From Pandoraea pulmonicola (GTDB taxonomy: Bacteria; Pseudomonadota; Gammaproteobacteria; Burkholderiales; Burkholderiaceae): a DNA stretch of 64,000 bases. Location of the stretch: the NCBI RefSeq assembly GCF_000815105.2, contig NZ_CP010310.2, positions 5,518,001 through 5,582,000 on the forward strand. Direction: 5' to 3'. This document shows, piece after piece, positions 37,340-45,887 of the stretch (position 1 is the stretch's first letter; the number at the start of each line of letters is the position of its first letter). The position numbers and the translations under genes were made by a program. The notes beneath the pieces are model-generated. The model worked only from the letters and a program-made list of their open reading frames with translations. It ran no database searches and was not told the DNA's origin.

Positions 37340-37367
37340 TTGACCGACCGGCCGGTCGGTTTATAAT
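37340..37367 (+). promoter_or_regulatory. paaA promoter with embedded perfect palindrome (PaaR operator)
   Basis: TTGACC (37340-37345), a 16-base spacer and TATAAT (37362-37367). An 18-base perfect palindrome, ACCGACCGG-CCGGTCGGT, fills 37343-37360, overlapping the -35 and spacer. A TetR dimer bound here would block RNA polymerase. The TetR gene at the end of the paa cluster is the obvious ligand. Confidence 0.85.
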
Positions 37368-37405
37368 GCGTTCCATATCCCCACATGCCGCGGAGGCCTC
37401 CCTCT

Positions 37406-38413
37406 ATGTATACGCAAGCCATCGATCTGGCCGGCAGCAGCCCCAAGGGTGTGCGCGCCCTGAGCGAGGCGGAGCAGCAACAGCAAGCCCGCTTCGACGC
37501 GCGCGTCGCCGCCGATCAGAAGATCGAGCCCCAGGACTACATGCCCGCCGAGTACCGCAAGACGCTCGTGCGCCAGATCTCGCAGCACGCACACTCGGAA
37601 GTCGTCGGCATGCTGCCCGAAGGCAACTGGATCTCGCGTGCGCCCAGCCTCAAGCGCAAGGCCATCCTGCTCGCGAAGGTGCAGGACGAAGCCGGCCACG
37701 GCCTCTACCTGTATTCCGCGGCCGAGACGCTCGGCACCTCGCGCGACCAGATGATCGACGCCCTGCACTCCGGCAAGGCGAAGTACTCCAGCATCTTCAA
37801 TTACCCCACGCTCACCTGGGCCGACGTCGGCGTGATCGGCTGGCTCGTCGATGGCGCCGCCATCATGAACCAGGTGCCGCTGTGCCGCTGCTCGTACGGC
37901 CCGTATGCACGCGCCATGATCCGCGTGTGCAAGGAGGAGTCGTTCCACCAGCGCCAGGGCTTCGATGCACTGCTTTCCATGATGAACGGCACGCAGGCGC
38001 AGCGCGACATGGTGCAGGAAGCGGTGAACCGCTGGTGGTGGCCGGTGCTGATGATGTTCGGCCCGAGCGACAAGGACTCGATCCACAGCGCGCAGACCAT
38101 GAAGTGGGGCATCAAGCGCATCTCGAACGACGATCTGCGCCAGAAGTTCGTGGACGCGGCCGTCGAACAGGCCAAGGTCCTCGGCGTGACCTTCCCCGAT
38201 CCCGATCTGAAGTGGAACGAAGCGCGCAAGGCGCACGACTACGGCGAGATCGACTGGAGCGAGTTCTGGCGCGTGGTCGGCGGTGAAGGCCCGTGCAACA
38301 AGGAACGCCTCGGCACGCGTGTGGCCGCCCACGAAAAGGGCGCCTGGGTGCGCGAAGCCGCCCTCGCCCACGCCGCCAAGCAGCGCCGGCGCGCCGAGAA
38401 GCAAGCCGCATAG
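37406..38413 (+). CDS. paaA: Phenylacetyl-CoA epoxidase subunit A (catalytic)
   Basis: A 335-residue di-iron oxygenase subunit. Carboxylate/His residues appear in [11 protein letters not shown] and [11 protein letters not shown]. With PaaC it forms the core that epoxidises phenylacetyl-CoA in aerobic phenylacetate breakdown. GGAGG precedes the ATG at 37406; an ATG seven codons earlier lies ahead of that site. First gene of paaABCDE. Confidence 0.96.
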   Translation: MYTQAIDLAGSSPKGVRALSEAEQQQQARFDARVAADQKIEPQDYMPAEYRKTLVRQISQHAHSEVVGMLPEGNWISRAPSLKRKAILLAKVQDEAGHGLYLYSAAETLGTSRDQMIDALHSGKAKYSSIFNYPTLTWADVGVIGWLVDGAAIMNQVPLCRCSYGPYARAMIRVCKEESFHQRQGFDALLSMMNGTQAQRDMVQEAVNRWWWPVLMMFGPSDKDSIHSAQTMKWGIKRISNDDLRQKFVDAAVEQAKVLGVTFPDPDLKWNEARKAHDYGEIDWSEFWRVVGGEGPCNKERLGTRVAAHEKGAWVREAALAHAAKQRRRAEKQAA

Positions 38414-38467
38414 GTCGAAGCGCCACCGACTTCGGTCGCGCGACCTCACAAGACATCAGGAACGATC

Positions 38468-38764
38468 ATGACGCAAGCAAGCAACAAGGAATGGCCCCTC
38501 TGGGAAGTGTTCGTGCGCAGCAAGATGGGTCTCGAGCACAAGCACAGCGGCAGCCTGCACGCCGCCGACGCCGAAATGGCGCTGCGCATGGCGCGCGACG
38601 TCTACACGCGCCGCCAGGAAGGCGTGAGCATCTGGGTCGTGCCGTCGGCCGCCATCACGGCTTCGGCACCGGAAGACAAGGCCGAGCTGTTCGATCCGGC
38701 CGCCGACAAGATCTACCGCCATCCGACCTTCTACCAACTGCCGGAAGAAGTGAACCACATGTAA
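38468..38764 (+). CDS. paaB: Phenylacetyl-CoA epoxidase subunit B
   Basis: A 98-residue small subunit beginning EWPLWEVFVRSKMGLEHKHSGSLHA, with a family-typical Trp-rich start. It bridges PaaAC heterodimers. AGGA lies before the ATG; gap of 54 bases from paaA. Confidence 0.96.
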   Translation: MTQASNKEWPLWEVFVRSKMGLEHKHSGSLHAADAEMALRMARDVYTRRQEGVSIWVVPSAAITASAPEDKAELFDPAADKIYRHPTFYQLPEEVNHM

Positions 38765-38812
38765 GCGGCGGCGCGCCGCCATGCATGGCGCGCCCCATGT
38801 GAGACCCAGAAC

Positions 38813-39625
38813 ATGAAACCGACGCAGGAACATCTGTCCTATCTGCTGCGCCTCGCCGACAACGCCCTGATCCTCGGTCAGCGCAATGCGGAGTGGTGTG
38901 GCCACGGCCCCGTGCTCGAAGAAGACATCGCGCTCACCAACCTGAGCCTCGATCTCATTGGCCAGGCCCGCATGCTGTACCAGCACGCCGCCAAGGTCGA
39001 AGCCGAACTCACGGGCGTCACCAAGCAGGAAGACGACTACGCCTTCTGGCGCGACGAATTCGCCTTCCGCAACTGGACGCTCGTCGAACTGCCGCACTAC
39101 GGCCCGACAGCCGGCACCACGGCCGCCGAACGCGACTACGCCGTGACCATCGTGCGCAATTTCCTGTACTCGGCCCTGATGGTCGAAGTCTGGCAGGCGC
39201 TCACGGCGTCGACCGACGCCGAACTGGCCGCCATCGCCGCCAAGTCCGTCAAGGAAACGAACTATCACCTGCACCACGCACGCGACTGGCTCGTGCGCTT
39301 CGGCGACGGCACCGAGGAATCGCACCGCCGCGCCCAGGCCGCGCTCGATTACCTGATGCCGTACATGAACGAAGTGTTCAAGGGCGATCCGCTCGAAGAA
39401 GCCGTGGCCGCCGCCGGCACGGGCGTTACGATGGTCGAACTGAAGGACGCCTGGCAAGCCACCGTGAACGACGCGCTCGCCGAAGCGACGCTCGACGCGA
39501 CCAACGCCCCGGTAGGCGGCGCGTTCGAGAGCACGGGCAAGTTCGGTCGCCACTCCGAGCACATGAGCTATCTGCTCGGCGAGATGCAGGGTCTGGCGCG
39601 CCAGCACCCCGGCGCAACCTGGTGA
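38813..39625 (+). CDS. paaC: Phenylacetyl-CoA epoxidase subunit C (structural)
   Basis: A 270-residue ferritin-like partner of PaaA with LGQRNAEWCGHGPVLEEDIALTN near the start and KETNYHLHHARDW in the middle. It lacks a full di-iron set, as usual for PaaC. Confidence 0.96.
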   Translation: MKPTQEHLSYLLRLADNALILGQRNAEWCGHGPVLEEDIALTNLSLDLIGQARMLYQHAAKVEAELTGVTKQEDDYAFWRDEFAFRNWTLVELPHYGPTAGTTAAERDYAVTIVRNFLYSALMVEVWQALTASTDAELAAIAAKSVKETNYHLHHARDWLVRFGDGTEESHRRAQAALDYLMPYMNEVFKGDPLEEAVAAAGTGVTMVELKDAWQATVNDALAEATLDATNAPVGGAFESTGKFGRHSEHMSYLLGEMQGLARQHPGATW

Positions 39626-39647
39626 GCCACGGCTTGCCACGCACGAC

Positions 39648-40262
39648 ATGCCGCCCATGAATCCATTCACCGACTTCGCGGACAAGTCCATGAATCTGCC
39701 GCTCACGCCACCCGTTGCGCCCGACGTCCTCACGCCGGCCTCGGAAGCGTCGCTGCCGCTCGCATGGCAAACGCTCGAGTCGGTGCCGGATCCAGAGATT
39801 CCGGTCGTGTCGATTCGCGAGCTCGGCATTCTGCGCGACGTGCGCGTCGTCACGCGTGACGACGTCGCGGCCTTCGAGATCGTGATCACGCCCACGTATT
39901 CGGGCTGCCCGGCGATGCAGCAGATCGCGGAGGATATCGACGCCGCCATGACGCGCGCCGGCCTCGGTCCATGGCACATCACGACGGTGCTGGCCCCGGC
40001 CTGGACGACGGACTGGATCAGCCCCGAGGCGCGCGAGAAGCTGCGCGGCTACGGCATTGCACCGCCCACGGGCGCGCACGCCGTGGCCGTCGACGCACCG
40101 CGCAAGATCACGTTCTACGGCCGCCCGAAAGACGGCGTGCCATGCCCGCATTGCGGCTCGACCGAGACCGAAGTGGTGTCGGCGTTCGGTTCGACCGCCT
40201 GCAAGGCGCATTACCGTTGCCGCGCGTGCCGCGAGCCGTTCGACTACTTCAAGCCCTATTGA
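39648..40262 (+). CDS. paaD: Phenylacetate degradation protein PaaD (DUF59 type)
   Basis: A 204-residue protein. The DUF59 domain includes VPDPEIPVVSIRELGI and TPTYSGCPAMQ. The C-terminal zinc-finger-like part has CPHCGSTET and RCRACREPF. It is thought to help iron-sulfur or di-iron assembly of the epoxidase. Two ATGs (39648 and 39657) are both possible; neither has a good ribosome-binding site. Confidence 0.94.
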   Translation: MPPMNPFTDFADKSMNLPLTPPVAPDVLTPASEASLPLAWQTLESVPDPEIPVVSIRELGILRDVRVVTRDDVAAFEIVITPTYSGCPAMQQIAEDIDAAMTRAGLGPWHITTVLAPAWTTDWISPEAREKLRGYGIAPPTGAHAVAVDAPRKITFYGRPKDGVPCPHCGSTETEVVSAFGSTACKAHYRCRACREPFDYFKPY

Positions 40263-40348
40263 TTGATCCGACTGATCCCGCCTCCCCTGCGGGGACGCCG
40301 ACACCCACCGGTGCCGACGCCCGTAACCCGGCGGCAAGGAAGCCCACG

Positions 40349-41437
40349 ATGACGACCCCGCAATTCCATTCGCTGACCATTCGCGAAATCCGGCCCGAGA
40401 CCGCCGACGCCATCTCCATCGCCTTCATGGTGCCGGACGCGCTGCGCGACGCCTATCGTTTCACGCAAGGCCAGTTCCTCACGCTCAAGACCGAGATCGA
40501 GGGCGAAGAAGCGCGTCGCTCGTACTCGATCTGCGTCGGCGTGCCCGAGTACGAGGCGACGGGCGAACTGCGCGTGGGGATCAAGCGCGTGCCGGGCGGC
40601 AAGTTCTCGAACTTCGCCAACGATCAGTTGAAGCCGGGCCAGCAGATCGACGTGATGACGCCGGACGGGCGCTTCTTCACACGGCTGTCCGCCGACAACG
40701 CCAAGCACTACGTCGGCTTCGCCGGCGGTTCGGGCATCACGCCGATGCTCGCCCTCATCAAGACGACCCTCGCCGCCGAACCCCGAAGCCAGTTCACGCT
40801 CGTGTACGGCAACCGCTCGGTGCCCGCGATCATGTTCGCCGAAGCGCTCGAAGACCTGAAGAACACGTATCTGGGCCGTCTGCGCCTGTATCACGTGCTC
40901 TCCGACGAGGCGCAGGAAGTCGAACTGTTCAACGGCCTGCTCGATCGCGAGAAGTGCACCGCGTTCCTCGACACGCTGATTCCGGCGTCGAGCATCGACG
41001 AGGCCTTCATCTGCGGTCCCGGCCCGATGATGGACGCCGCCGAAGCCGCGCTGGCCGCCGCCGGTGTCGCCAAGGAGAAGATCCACGTCGAACGTTTCGG
41101 CGTGCCGTCGCCGCAAGCGGGCGCGAAGCCGGTCGTCATCACCGACGACACGCCGATGGCAGAACTCGTCGTCGTGATGGACGGCAAGGAGCGTCGCCTG
41201 CGTCAGCCGTACGAAGGCCAGAGCATTCTCGACACGGGCCTCGCGGCCGGTCTGTCGCTGCCCTACGCGTGCAAGGGCGGCGTGTGCTGCACGTGCCGCG
41301 CCAAGGTGCTCGAAGGCGAAGTGGCCATGGACAAGAACTACACGCTGGAGGACTACGAAGTCGAACAGGGCTTCGTGCTGACATGCCAGGCGCGTCCGCT
41401 CACCGAACGTGTGGTGGTGAGCTACGACGAACGTTAA
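40349..41437 (+). CDS. paaE: Phenylacetyl-CoA epoxidase reductase subunit E
   Basis: A 362-residue reductase with an FAD domain (RRSYSICVG), an NAD domain (GFAGGSGITPMLAL) and a C-terminal plant-type [2Fe-2S] ferredoxin (CKGGVCCTCRAKV). It passes electrons from NAD(P)H to PaaA. The ATG at 40349 follows AAGGA; the frame is open upstream within paaD but that is not coding in this frame. Confidence 0.96.
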   Translation: MTTPQFHSLTIREIRPETADAISIAFMVPDALRDAYRFTQGQFLTLKTEIEGEEARRSYSICVGVPEYEATGELRVGIKRVPGGKFSNFANDQLKPGQQIDVMTPDGRFFTRLSADNAKHYVGFAGGSGITPMLALIKTTLAAEPRSQFTLVYGNRSVPAIMFAEALEDLKNTYLGRLRLYHVLSDEAQEVELFNGLLDREKCTAFLDTLIPASSIDEAFICGPGPMMDAAEAALAAAGVAKEKIHVERFGVPSPQAGAKPVVITDDTPMAELVVVMDGKERRLRQPYEGQSILDTGLAAGLSLPYACKGGVCCTCRAKVLEGEVAMDKNYTLEDYEVEQGFVLTCQARPLTERVVVSYDER

Positions 41438-41760
41438 GTCCGTCGGCCGTTGCACCGATCGACGTATATGGACGTATATCGACGTCTCGATCGGGCAGCG
41501 GCCTGGCCCCTCGTCGTGGGCGATGGACGGCAGAGTGGCGAGGCCCGGTTCGCCGCCGGACGAAGCCGCCGCGGAGCAGGGCCATCAGCCCGGGATATGC
41601 CCGGTTTTATGCCCCGCAACCTCAAACGGATGTTTGCCGCGCGGTGCGAACGTTACGTCAACTCGGCGGGATCGAACGGGAAATCCCGCCAATGCGTCGA
41701 TTATTGCGGTCATTGCGGGAGCGTCCACCCGAGGTTGCGGGAATACCGTAAACTACCGGC
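41438..41760. other. Intergenic region with tandem GACGTATAT units
   Basis: 323 bases between paaE and the DUF1835 gene. GACGTATAT is repeated at 41461 and 41471, with a third GACGT at 41481, followed by CTCGATCG. I see no strong promoter consensus and no coding frame. It could hold a separate promoter for the DUF1835-paaR pair. Confidence 0.4.
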
Positions 41761-42549
41761 ATGAATACCATCCATGTCGTCTGTGGCGATGTTGCCGCGC
41801 AGCAGTTGCGCGCGGCGATGGCGCAAGCGCTTCGCGCCGACCCCGTGCTTGTCCTGCGTGACGATCTGGCCATCGGGCCGGTGCGCGAGATCGACGAGAA
41901 CGAGCGGCAACGGGCGGCTTTCTGGCAACGGGTGGCGCCCGCCGCCGGGCGCGACTACGCGGGCGAACTGCGCGAAGAACTGGCGGCACTGCAGCGTCTG
42001 GCCGAAGGCGACAACGCCGTGGTGTGCTGGCATGGCGACAGCGCATCGGATCAACTGACGCTGCGTCGCGTGGCATTCACACTGCGCAACACGCCCGCGA
42101 GACTCAACGAGATAGCGCTGCGCGGCAGCGATCTCGCACCATCGGGCGCCGCGTACGGCGTCGATCGCCGCACGAGCGTGGGCATGTACGCACCGGAAAT
42201 CCTGGCCGAACGTTTTGTCCGTATCGCCCCGATTTCGTTGTTGCGCATCGGCCGCCTGTCGCTGGAGTGGCGTGCGCTCAAGCAAGTGAACACCCAGGTG
42301 CGCCGCTGGGTGCACAACACGTTCGAAGGCGCGACGTTCGCGGAGATCGACGACCAGATCCTCACGCTCGCGCCGGTCCCATGGACGCCGATGGCCGCAT
42401 TCCTCGGCGAAGCGATGCCGCGCATCGAAGGTTTTTTTGCAACCGACAGTTTTCTGCTGTGGCGCTGCCGCGAACTCGGCGCGGCAGGCCGGCTTGCATT
42501 GCGCGGCGACACCACGGCGCCCGCCGCGTGCGATCTACGACTGGAGTAA
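41761..42549 (+). CDS. DUF1835 domain protein
   Basis: A 262-residue cytoplasmic protein of unknown function. The N-terminal DUF1835 pattern is visible as HVVCGDVAAQQLR, then LRDDLAIGPV and AVVCWHGDSASDQLTL. The C-terminal part (RWVHNTFEGATFAEI) resembles the partner domain usually found with it. No catalytic motif I can name. It ends nine bases before the TetR gene, so the two are probably cotranscribed. Confidence 0.8.
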   Translation: MNTIHVVCGDVAAQQLRAAMAQALRADPVLVLRDDLAIGPVREIDENERQRAAFWQRVAPAAGRDYAGELREELAALQRLAEGDNAVVCWHGDSASDQLTLRRVAFTLRNTPARLNEIALRGSDLAPSGAAYGVDRRTSVGMYAPEILAERFVRIAPISLLRIGRLSLEWRALKQVNTQVRRWVHNTFEGATFAEIDDQILTLAPVPWTPMAAFLGEAMPRIEGFFATDSFLLWRCRELGAAGRLALRGDTTAPAACDLRLE

Positions 42550-42558
42550 CCCCCGTTT

Positions 42559-43212
42559 ATGGCACGTACCAAAGCGCCCGATCACGAATCGCAGCGCGAA
42601 CAGATTCTCGACGTCGCGGCCGAAGCGTTCGCCCGCGCCAGCTATCCGAGCACCTCGATGTCCGAGCTCGCGGCGGCGTGCGGTACATCGAAGGCGCGGC
42701 TGTATCACTATTACGCGAGCAAGGACGCCATCCTGTTCGATCTGCTGGAGCGCTACACCAAGCGCCTGATGCTGATCGTCACCGAAGTGGAGGCGCTCGG
42801 TCAGCGTCGCGGGCTGTCGGAGCGCGAAACGTTCCACGAGCTCATCCGCGCGTTTCTCGATGAGTACGAAACCTCCCAGACGCGTCACATCGCGCTGCTC
42901 AACGACGTCAAGTTTCTCAACGACGAACAACGCGAAATCGTGCTCAACCGCCAGCGCGACGTCGTGGCGGCGTTTGCCCGCCAGCTCTCGCGCGCCTTTC
43001 CGGAGCGCATCGGCAAGCACAATCAGACCGCCCTCACGATGATGCTCTTCGGCATGATCAACTGGACCTTCACATGGCTCAAACCTGGCGGCCGGATGCG
43101 CTACCGCGACTTCGCCAACGAAGTCATCGCCGTGCTCGAGCATGGCCTCGCGGCGCCGCTGCCCGAGAGCGGCGAAACGCCGACCACGGAGGCCACGCCG
43201 TCACGTGCATGA
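42559..43212 (+). CDS. paaR: TetR-family regulator, probable PaaR
   Basis: A 217-residue repressor. Its helix-turn-helix is FARASYPSTSMSELAAACGTSKARLYHYYASKDAI and the remainder is an alpha-helical ligand domain. Place at the end of the paa cluster and the palindrome in the paaA promoter point to control of phenylacetate genes with phenylacetyl-CoA as inducer. The name is by context. Confidence 0.85.
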   Translation: MARTKAPDHESQREQILDVAAEAFARASYPSTSMSELAAACGTSKARLYHYYASKDAILFDLLERYTKRLMLIVTEVEALGQRRGLSERETFHELIRAFLDEYETSQTRHIALLNDVKFLNDEQREIVLNRQRDVVAAFARQLSRAFPERIGKHNQTALTMMLFGMINWTFTWLKPGGRMRYRDFANEVIAVLEHGLAAPLPESGETPTTEATPSRA

Positions 43213-43233
43213 CAAAGTGAGTGCACACAGACA

Positions 43234-43262
43234 TTAAAAAGGGCGAATTTCCGCCCTTTTTT
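43234..43262 (+). terminator. Terminator after paaR
   Basis: AAAAAGGGCG/CGCCCTTTTT hairpin followed by a T-run, 20 bases past the paaR stop. The A-run makes it bidirectional. Confidence 0.85.
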
Positions 43263-43394
43263 ATTGCCTCGCAACAACTCCTCTCTCGCGACAGGTGGCC
43301 TGCATATCCTGAAAAGACGCCAATCTTCAGTCACTTAGACGTTTCCCTCCACCGCGGTCGCTCAATAACTAGGGTTTTCACCTATCCAATGAGG

Positions 43395-43400
43395 TATAAT
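43395..43400 (+). promoter_or_regulatory. -10 box for the GNAT gene
   Basis: A perfect TATAAT 55 bases upstream of the ATG. No good -35. Confidence 0.5.
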
Positions 43401-43455
43401 TCTTTTGCGTCGCACAACTCAGTGCACGCACTATAGATTACGCAAGGATTACGTC

Positions 43456-44112
43456 ATGACCGCCCCGAATTCCACGCCTGACGTCGCACGCGCGACGGTT
43501 GCCGCCAACGAGCGGTCGAGCGTGCTGATTCGTGAGCTGACGTCCGGCGACGTTCATCGTCTACTGCGCCACTTCCTGGCACTCGGCGAAGAAGACCGTC
43601 TGCTGCGTTTTGGCCAGGCCGTCACCGACGACGTGATCACCCGCTACGTCGCCAGCCTCGACTTCGCTCGCGACAGCATCTTTGGCGTCTACGACGACAA
43701 CCTGGCGCTGGTCGCCGTTGCCCACGTTGCGCAACTGCCCGAAGGCAAGAAGGGCCGCGTGGCGGAGTTCGGCGTTTCGGTGCTGGAGTCGGCCCGTGGC
43801 CGCGGCATCGGCTCGCGCCTGTTCGAGCGCGCCGCGATCCATTGCCGCAACAAGCGTGTGGACACGCTCTACATGCACTGCCTGTCGCGCAACGCACGCA
43901 TGATGCGCATCGCGAAGAAGGCCGGCATGGAAATCAATTTCGCTTACGGCGAAGCCGACGGCTACCTCAGCCTGCCGCCGGCCGACACCCAGTCGATGCT
44001 CTCGGAAATGATGCAGGAGCAGGTCGCCGCGTTCGACTACGCCATCAAGCGCCAGCTTCGCAACACTCGCCGTCTCTTCGGCGCGCTCCTGCCGAATCAC
44101 CGCGCGGCGTGA
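43456..44112 (+). CDS. GNAT-family N-acetyltransferase
   Basis: A 218-residue acetyltransferase. The acetyl-CoA loop is seen as ESARGRGIGSRLFERA, followed by LYMHCLSRNARMMRIAKKAGM. Substrate unknown. The ATG at 43456 has AAGGA eight bases upstream. It has its own promoter and two terminators, so it is monocistronic. Confidence 0.88.
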   Translation: MTAPNSTPDVARATVAANERSSVLIRELTSGDVHRLLRHFLALGEEDRLLRFGQAVTDDVITRYVASLDFARDSIFGVYDDNLALVAVAHVAQLPEGKKGRVAEFGVSVLESARGRGIGSRLFERAAIHCRNKRVDTLYMHCLSRNARMMRIAKKAGMEINFAYGEADGYLSLPPADTQSMLSEMMQEQVAAFDYAIKRQLRNTRRLFGALLPNHRAA

Positions 44113-44253
44113 ACAGCCGTCGGCCCGAAGGCCGCGCTCTCGACACCGACCCCGCCGAATCCCCTGAAAGAAGACCCGGCCTTGACCGTGACGCGGTTCA
44201 GTTAAACGTGTTCGTTGCGGGTCCGACCAGACGAAGGGCCACGAAACACCGTA

Positions 44254-44290
44254 AAAAATGCCGCTTCGATTGGCGTCGAAGCGGCATTTT
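44254..44290. terminator. Bidirectional terminator after the GNAT gene
   Basis: Arms AAAATGCCGCTTCGA and TCGAAGCGGCATTTT, 15 bases each, with A- and T-runs at the two ends. Confidence 0.85.
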
Positions 44291-44310
44291 CGCGCTAGCT
44301 GAACGGCATT

Positions 44311-44332
44311 CCGGCCTTGGCCGGTTTTTTTT
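44311..44332 (+). terminator. Second terminator before lrp
   Basis: CCGGCC-TT-GGCCGG followed by eight T. It reads in the plus direction only. Confidence 0.8.
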
Positions 44333-44361
44333 GTCCCGTCACAATGACGGGGTCGATGAGG

Positions 44362-44850
44362 TCAAGGCAGCGGCAGTGCCGTCGTCTCCTTCAACTGGTC
44401 GAGCACGAAACTCGTTTTGACGTCGACCACGCTGGGGTGCACGAGCAACTGCGATTGCATGAAATTGGAGAAGTGGGCCATGTCGCGCACGTGTACGCGC
44501 AGCAGGTAGTCCATGTCACCCGCCATGGCATAGCAGCCGACGACTTCCGGCCAGGTATCGACCACGTTGCGGAAGTGTTCGTTGACCGAGCCGCCCTGCC
44601 CGTCGCCGGGGTGCCGCTTGTCGAGGCGAACGTTCACATACGCCAATAGGCCCAGGCCGATGCGCGTCGGTTCGAGCAGCGCTACGTAACCGCGAATGAC
44701 GCCCGCCTCTTCCAGGCGCCGGATGCGTCGCAGGCAAGGACTCGGCGAGAGACGCACCTGCTCGGCGATTTCGAGATTCGACAGCCGGCCGTTATGCTGC
44801 AGCAAGGCAAGAATGCGCCGGTCGATCTTGTCCAATTCCAGTTTTGACAT
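44362..44850 (-). CDS. Lrp/AsnC-family regulator
   Basis: A 162-residue regulator with an N-terminal helix-turn-helix (LDKIDRRILALLQHNGRLSNLEIAEQVRLSPSPCLRRIRRLEEAG) and a C-terminal RAM ligand domain. An insertion rich in Gly (KRHPGDGQGGS) lengthens the first RAM strand. An inverted repeat lies just upstream for self-control. Its position near the indolepyruvate oxidoreductase suggests control of amino acid catabolism. Confidence 0.93.
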   Translation of the reverse strand: MSKLELDKIDRRILALLQHNGRLSNLEIAEQVRLSPSPCLRRIRRLEEAGVIRGYVALLEPTRIGLGLLAYVNVRLDKRHPGDGQGGSVNEHFRNVVDTWPEVVGCYAMAGDMDYLLRVHVRDMAHFSNFMQSQLLVHPSVVDVKTSFVLDQLKETTALPLP

Positions 44851-44871
44851 ATCTCCCCCTGATATTGAAAC

Positions 44872-44896
44872 TTATGCGCAACATTATTGCGTATAA
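44872..44896. promoter_or_regulatory. Inverted repeat operator upstream of lrp
   Basis: TTATGCGCAA-CATTA-TTGCGTATAA: 10-5-10 arms with a single mismatch, 22 bases before the lrp start. Typical size and AT flanks for an Lrp-family site. Confidence 0.6.
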
Positions 44897-44968
44897 ATTC
44901 TCGTATATGGGAAGTTTTGTCAAAAATGACCGGTTACAAGACATTACAGCAAAGTTTCATGGGCGAAG

Positions 44969-45000
44969 AAAAAGGCGCCAGCCTTGTCGGACGGCGCCCT
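44969..45000 (-). terminator. Terminator of the small secreted protein gene
   Basis: GGCGCC arms around a ~14-base loop with an A-run on the left, giving a U-tract on the minus strand. Confidence 0.6.
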
Positions 45001-45089
45001 GGATGTGGAACCGTGACAGTCTGCAATACCGGGGAAGGCGTGAGCGCTTCCCCTCATGCCGACTGCCTGCGGGAGAGAGGATGGCCGGC

Positions 45090-45299
45090 TTAGCGGCGCT
45101 GAAATTCGCGCGGATCGATCGTGCGCTGGTCGAGCGGGCCTTCGTAGCGCTGCGGCGGTTGCGTGGTTCGCTGCTGCGTGATGGGGGTAGGTTGGGCCGT
45201 CTTGTCGCGCGCCAGTTCGTCGGCGCGGGCGACGCTCACTTCCAGGGTCAGGAACGAAGCGGAAACCAGCAGGAATTTGGCGATGTTTCGTTGATTCAC
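45090..45299 (-). CDS. Small secreted protein of unknown function
   Basis: 69 residues from a GTG start with AAGGAG seven bases upstream. The N-terminus KFLLVSASFLTLEVSVARA is a signal peptide with ARA cleavage. The mature part is ~42 polar residues rich in Gln, Thr, Pro and Arg. I do not recognise a family. It has its own terminator and lies between lrp and the oxidoreductase gene. Confidence 0.65.
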   Translation of the reverse strand: MNQRNIAKFLLVSASFLTLEVSVARADELARDKTAQPTPITQQRTTQPPQRYEGPLDQRTIDPREFQRR

Positions 45300-45887
45300 A
45301 GTGACTCCTTCTTGCGTATCGCTTATGACTAAAAATGCACAATGTGCGTCCCCGACATATCGGGTAACGCATTATAGGCATTCTGCCCGGTCCGCTCCTG
45401 CCCACCCCGAACCGTTACACGTTGTTACCCGCAGGTCGGAAGGCACCGACATACGTACGGTTCCCGACATATTCGCGACACAATAGCGCCATTTTCGGGT
45501 GAAATCTGAAAGACACCATGCGTCGCGATGCCGCAGCGCCCGCGAGTGTCACATTGGGATATCTCCCCCGAATATCAGCCAAGGGTTTACGCCAGCTATA
45601 TTACGTTTACGTAAACGTCACAATGCTCGTTATACTTCCGCTCGATCCGCAACTCATAGGGCGTGAGCACCGATGTCAGGCAATGCCGCGACACCGGTGC
45701 TACCATGAGTCCGACTGGCATAGCATCATGAAAAAAGGCCCCACCGTTCGAGTGGCGTCACATCGTTGAGCATACGAACGAGCGACGAACAAAGGCCGCA
45801 TTCACCACCGCCGTCCTGCTTCACGAGAGCGGGAGGGTAGGAAGTTTTGGCGATCCCAAAATCAGTGAGAGTGAGGAGCACACCCCC
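45300..45887. other. 588-base intergenic region upstream of the IOR gene
   Basis: No credible gene. It holds a 16-base perfect palindrome (listed separately), two copies of CCCGACATAT (45350 and 45463 region), and locally AT-rich segments around 45590-45635 that may form the promoter. Confidence 0.5.
45603..45618. promoter_or_regulatory. Perfect 16-base palindrome upstream of the IOR gene
   Basis: ACGTTTACGTAAACGT, with TTTACGTAAA at its heart. It resembles sites of MerR-type LiuR regulators of branched-chain amino acid catabolism, which fits the gene downstream. The regulator is not in the window. Confidence 0.6.

Noticed and set aside
45518..45769. An 83-codon plus-strand frame before the oxidoreductase gene
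   Set aside because: Poor ribosome-binding site, overlaps the palindromic operator and AT-rich promoter stretch, and no family resemblance.
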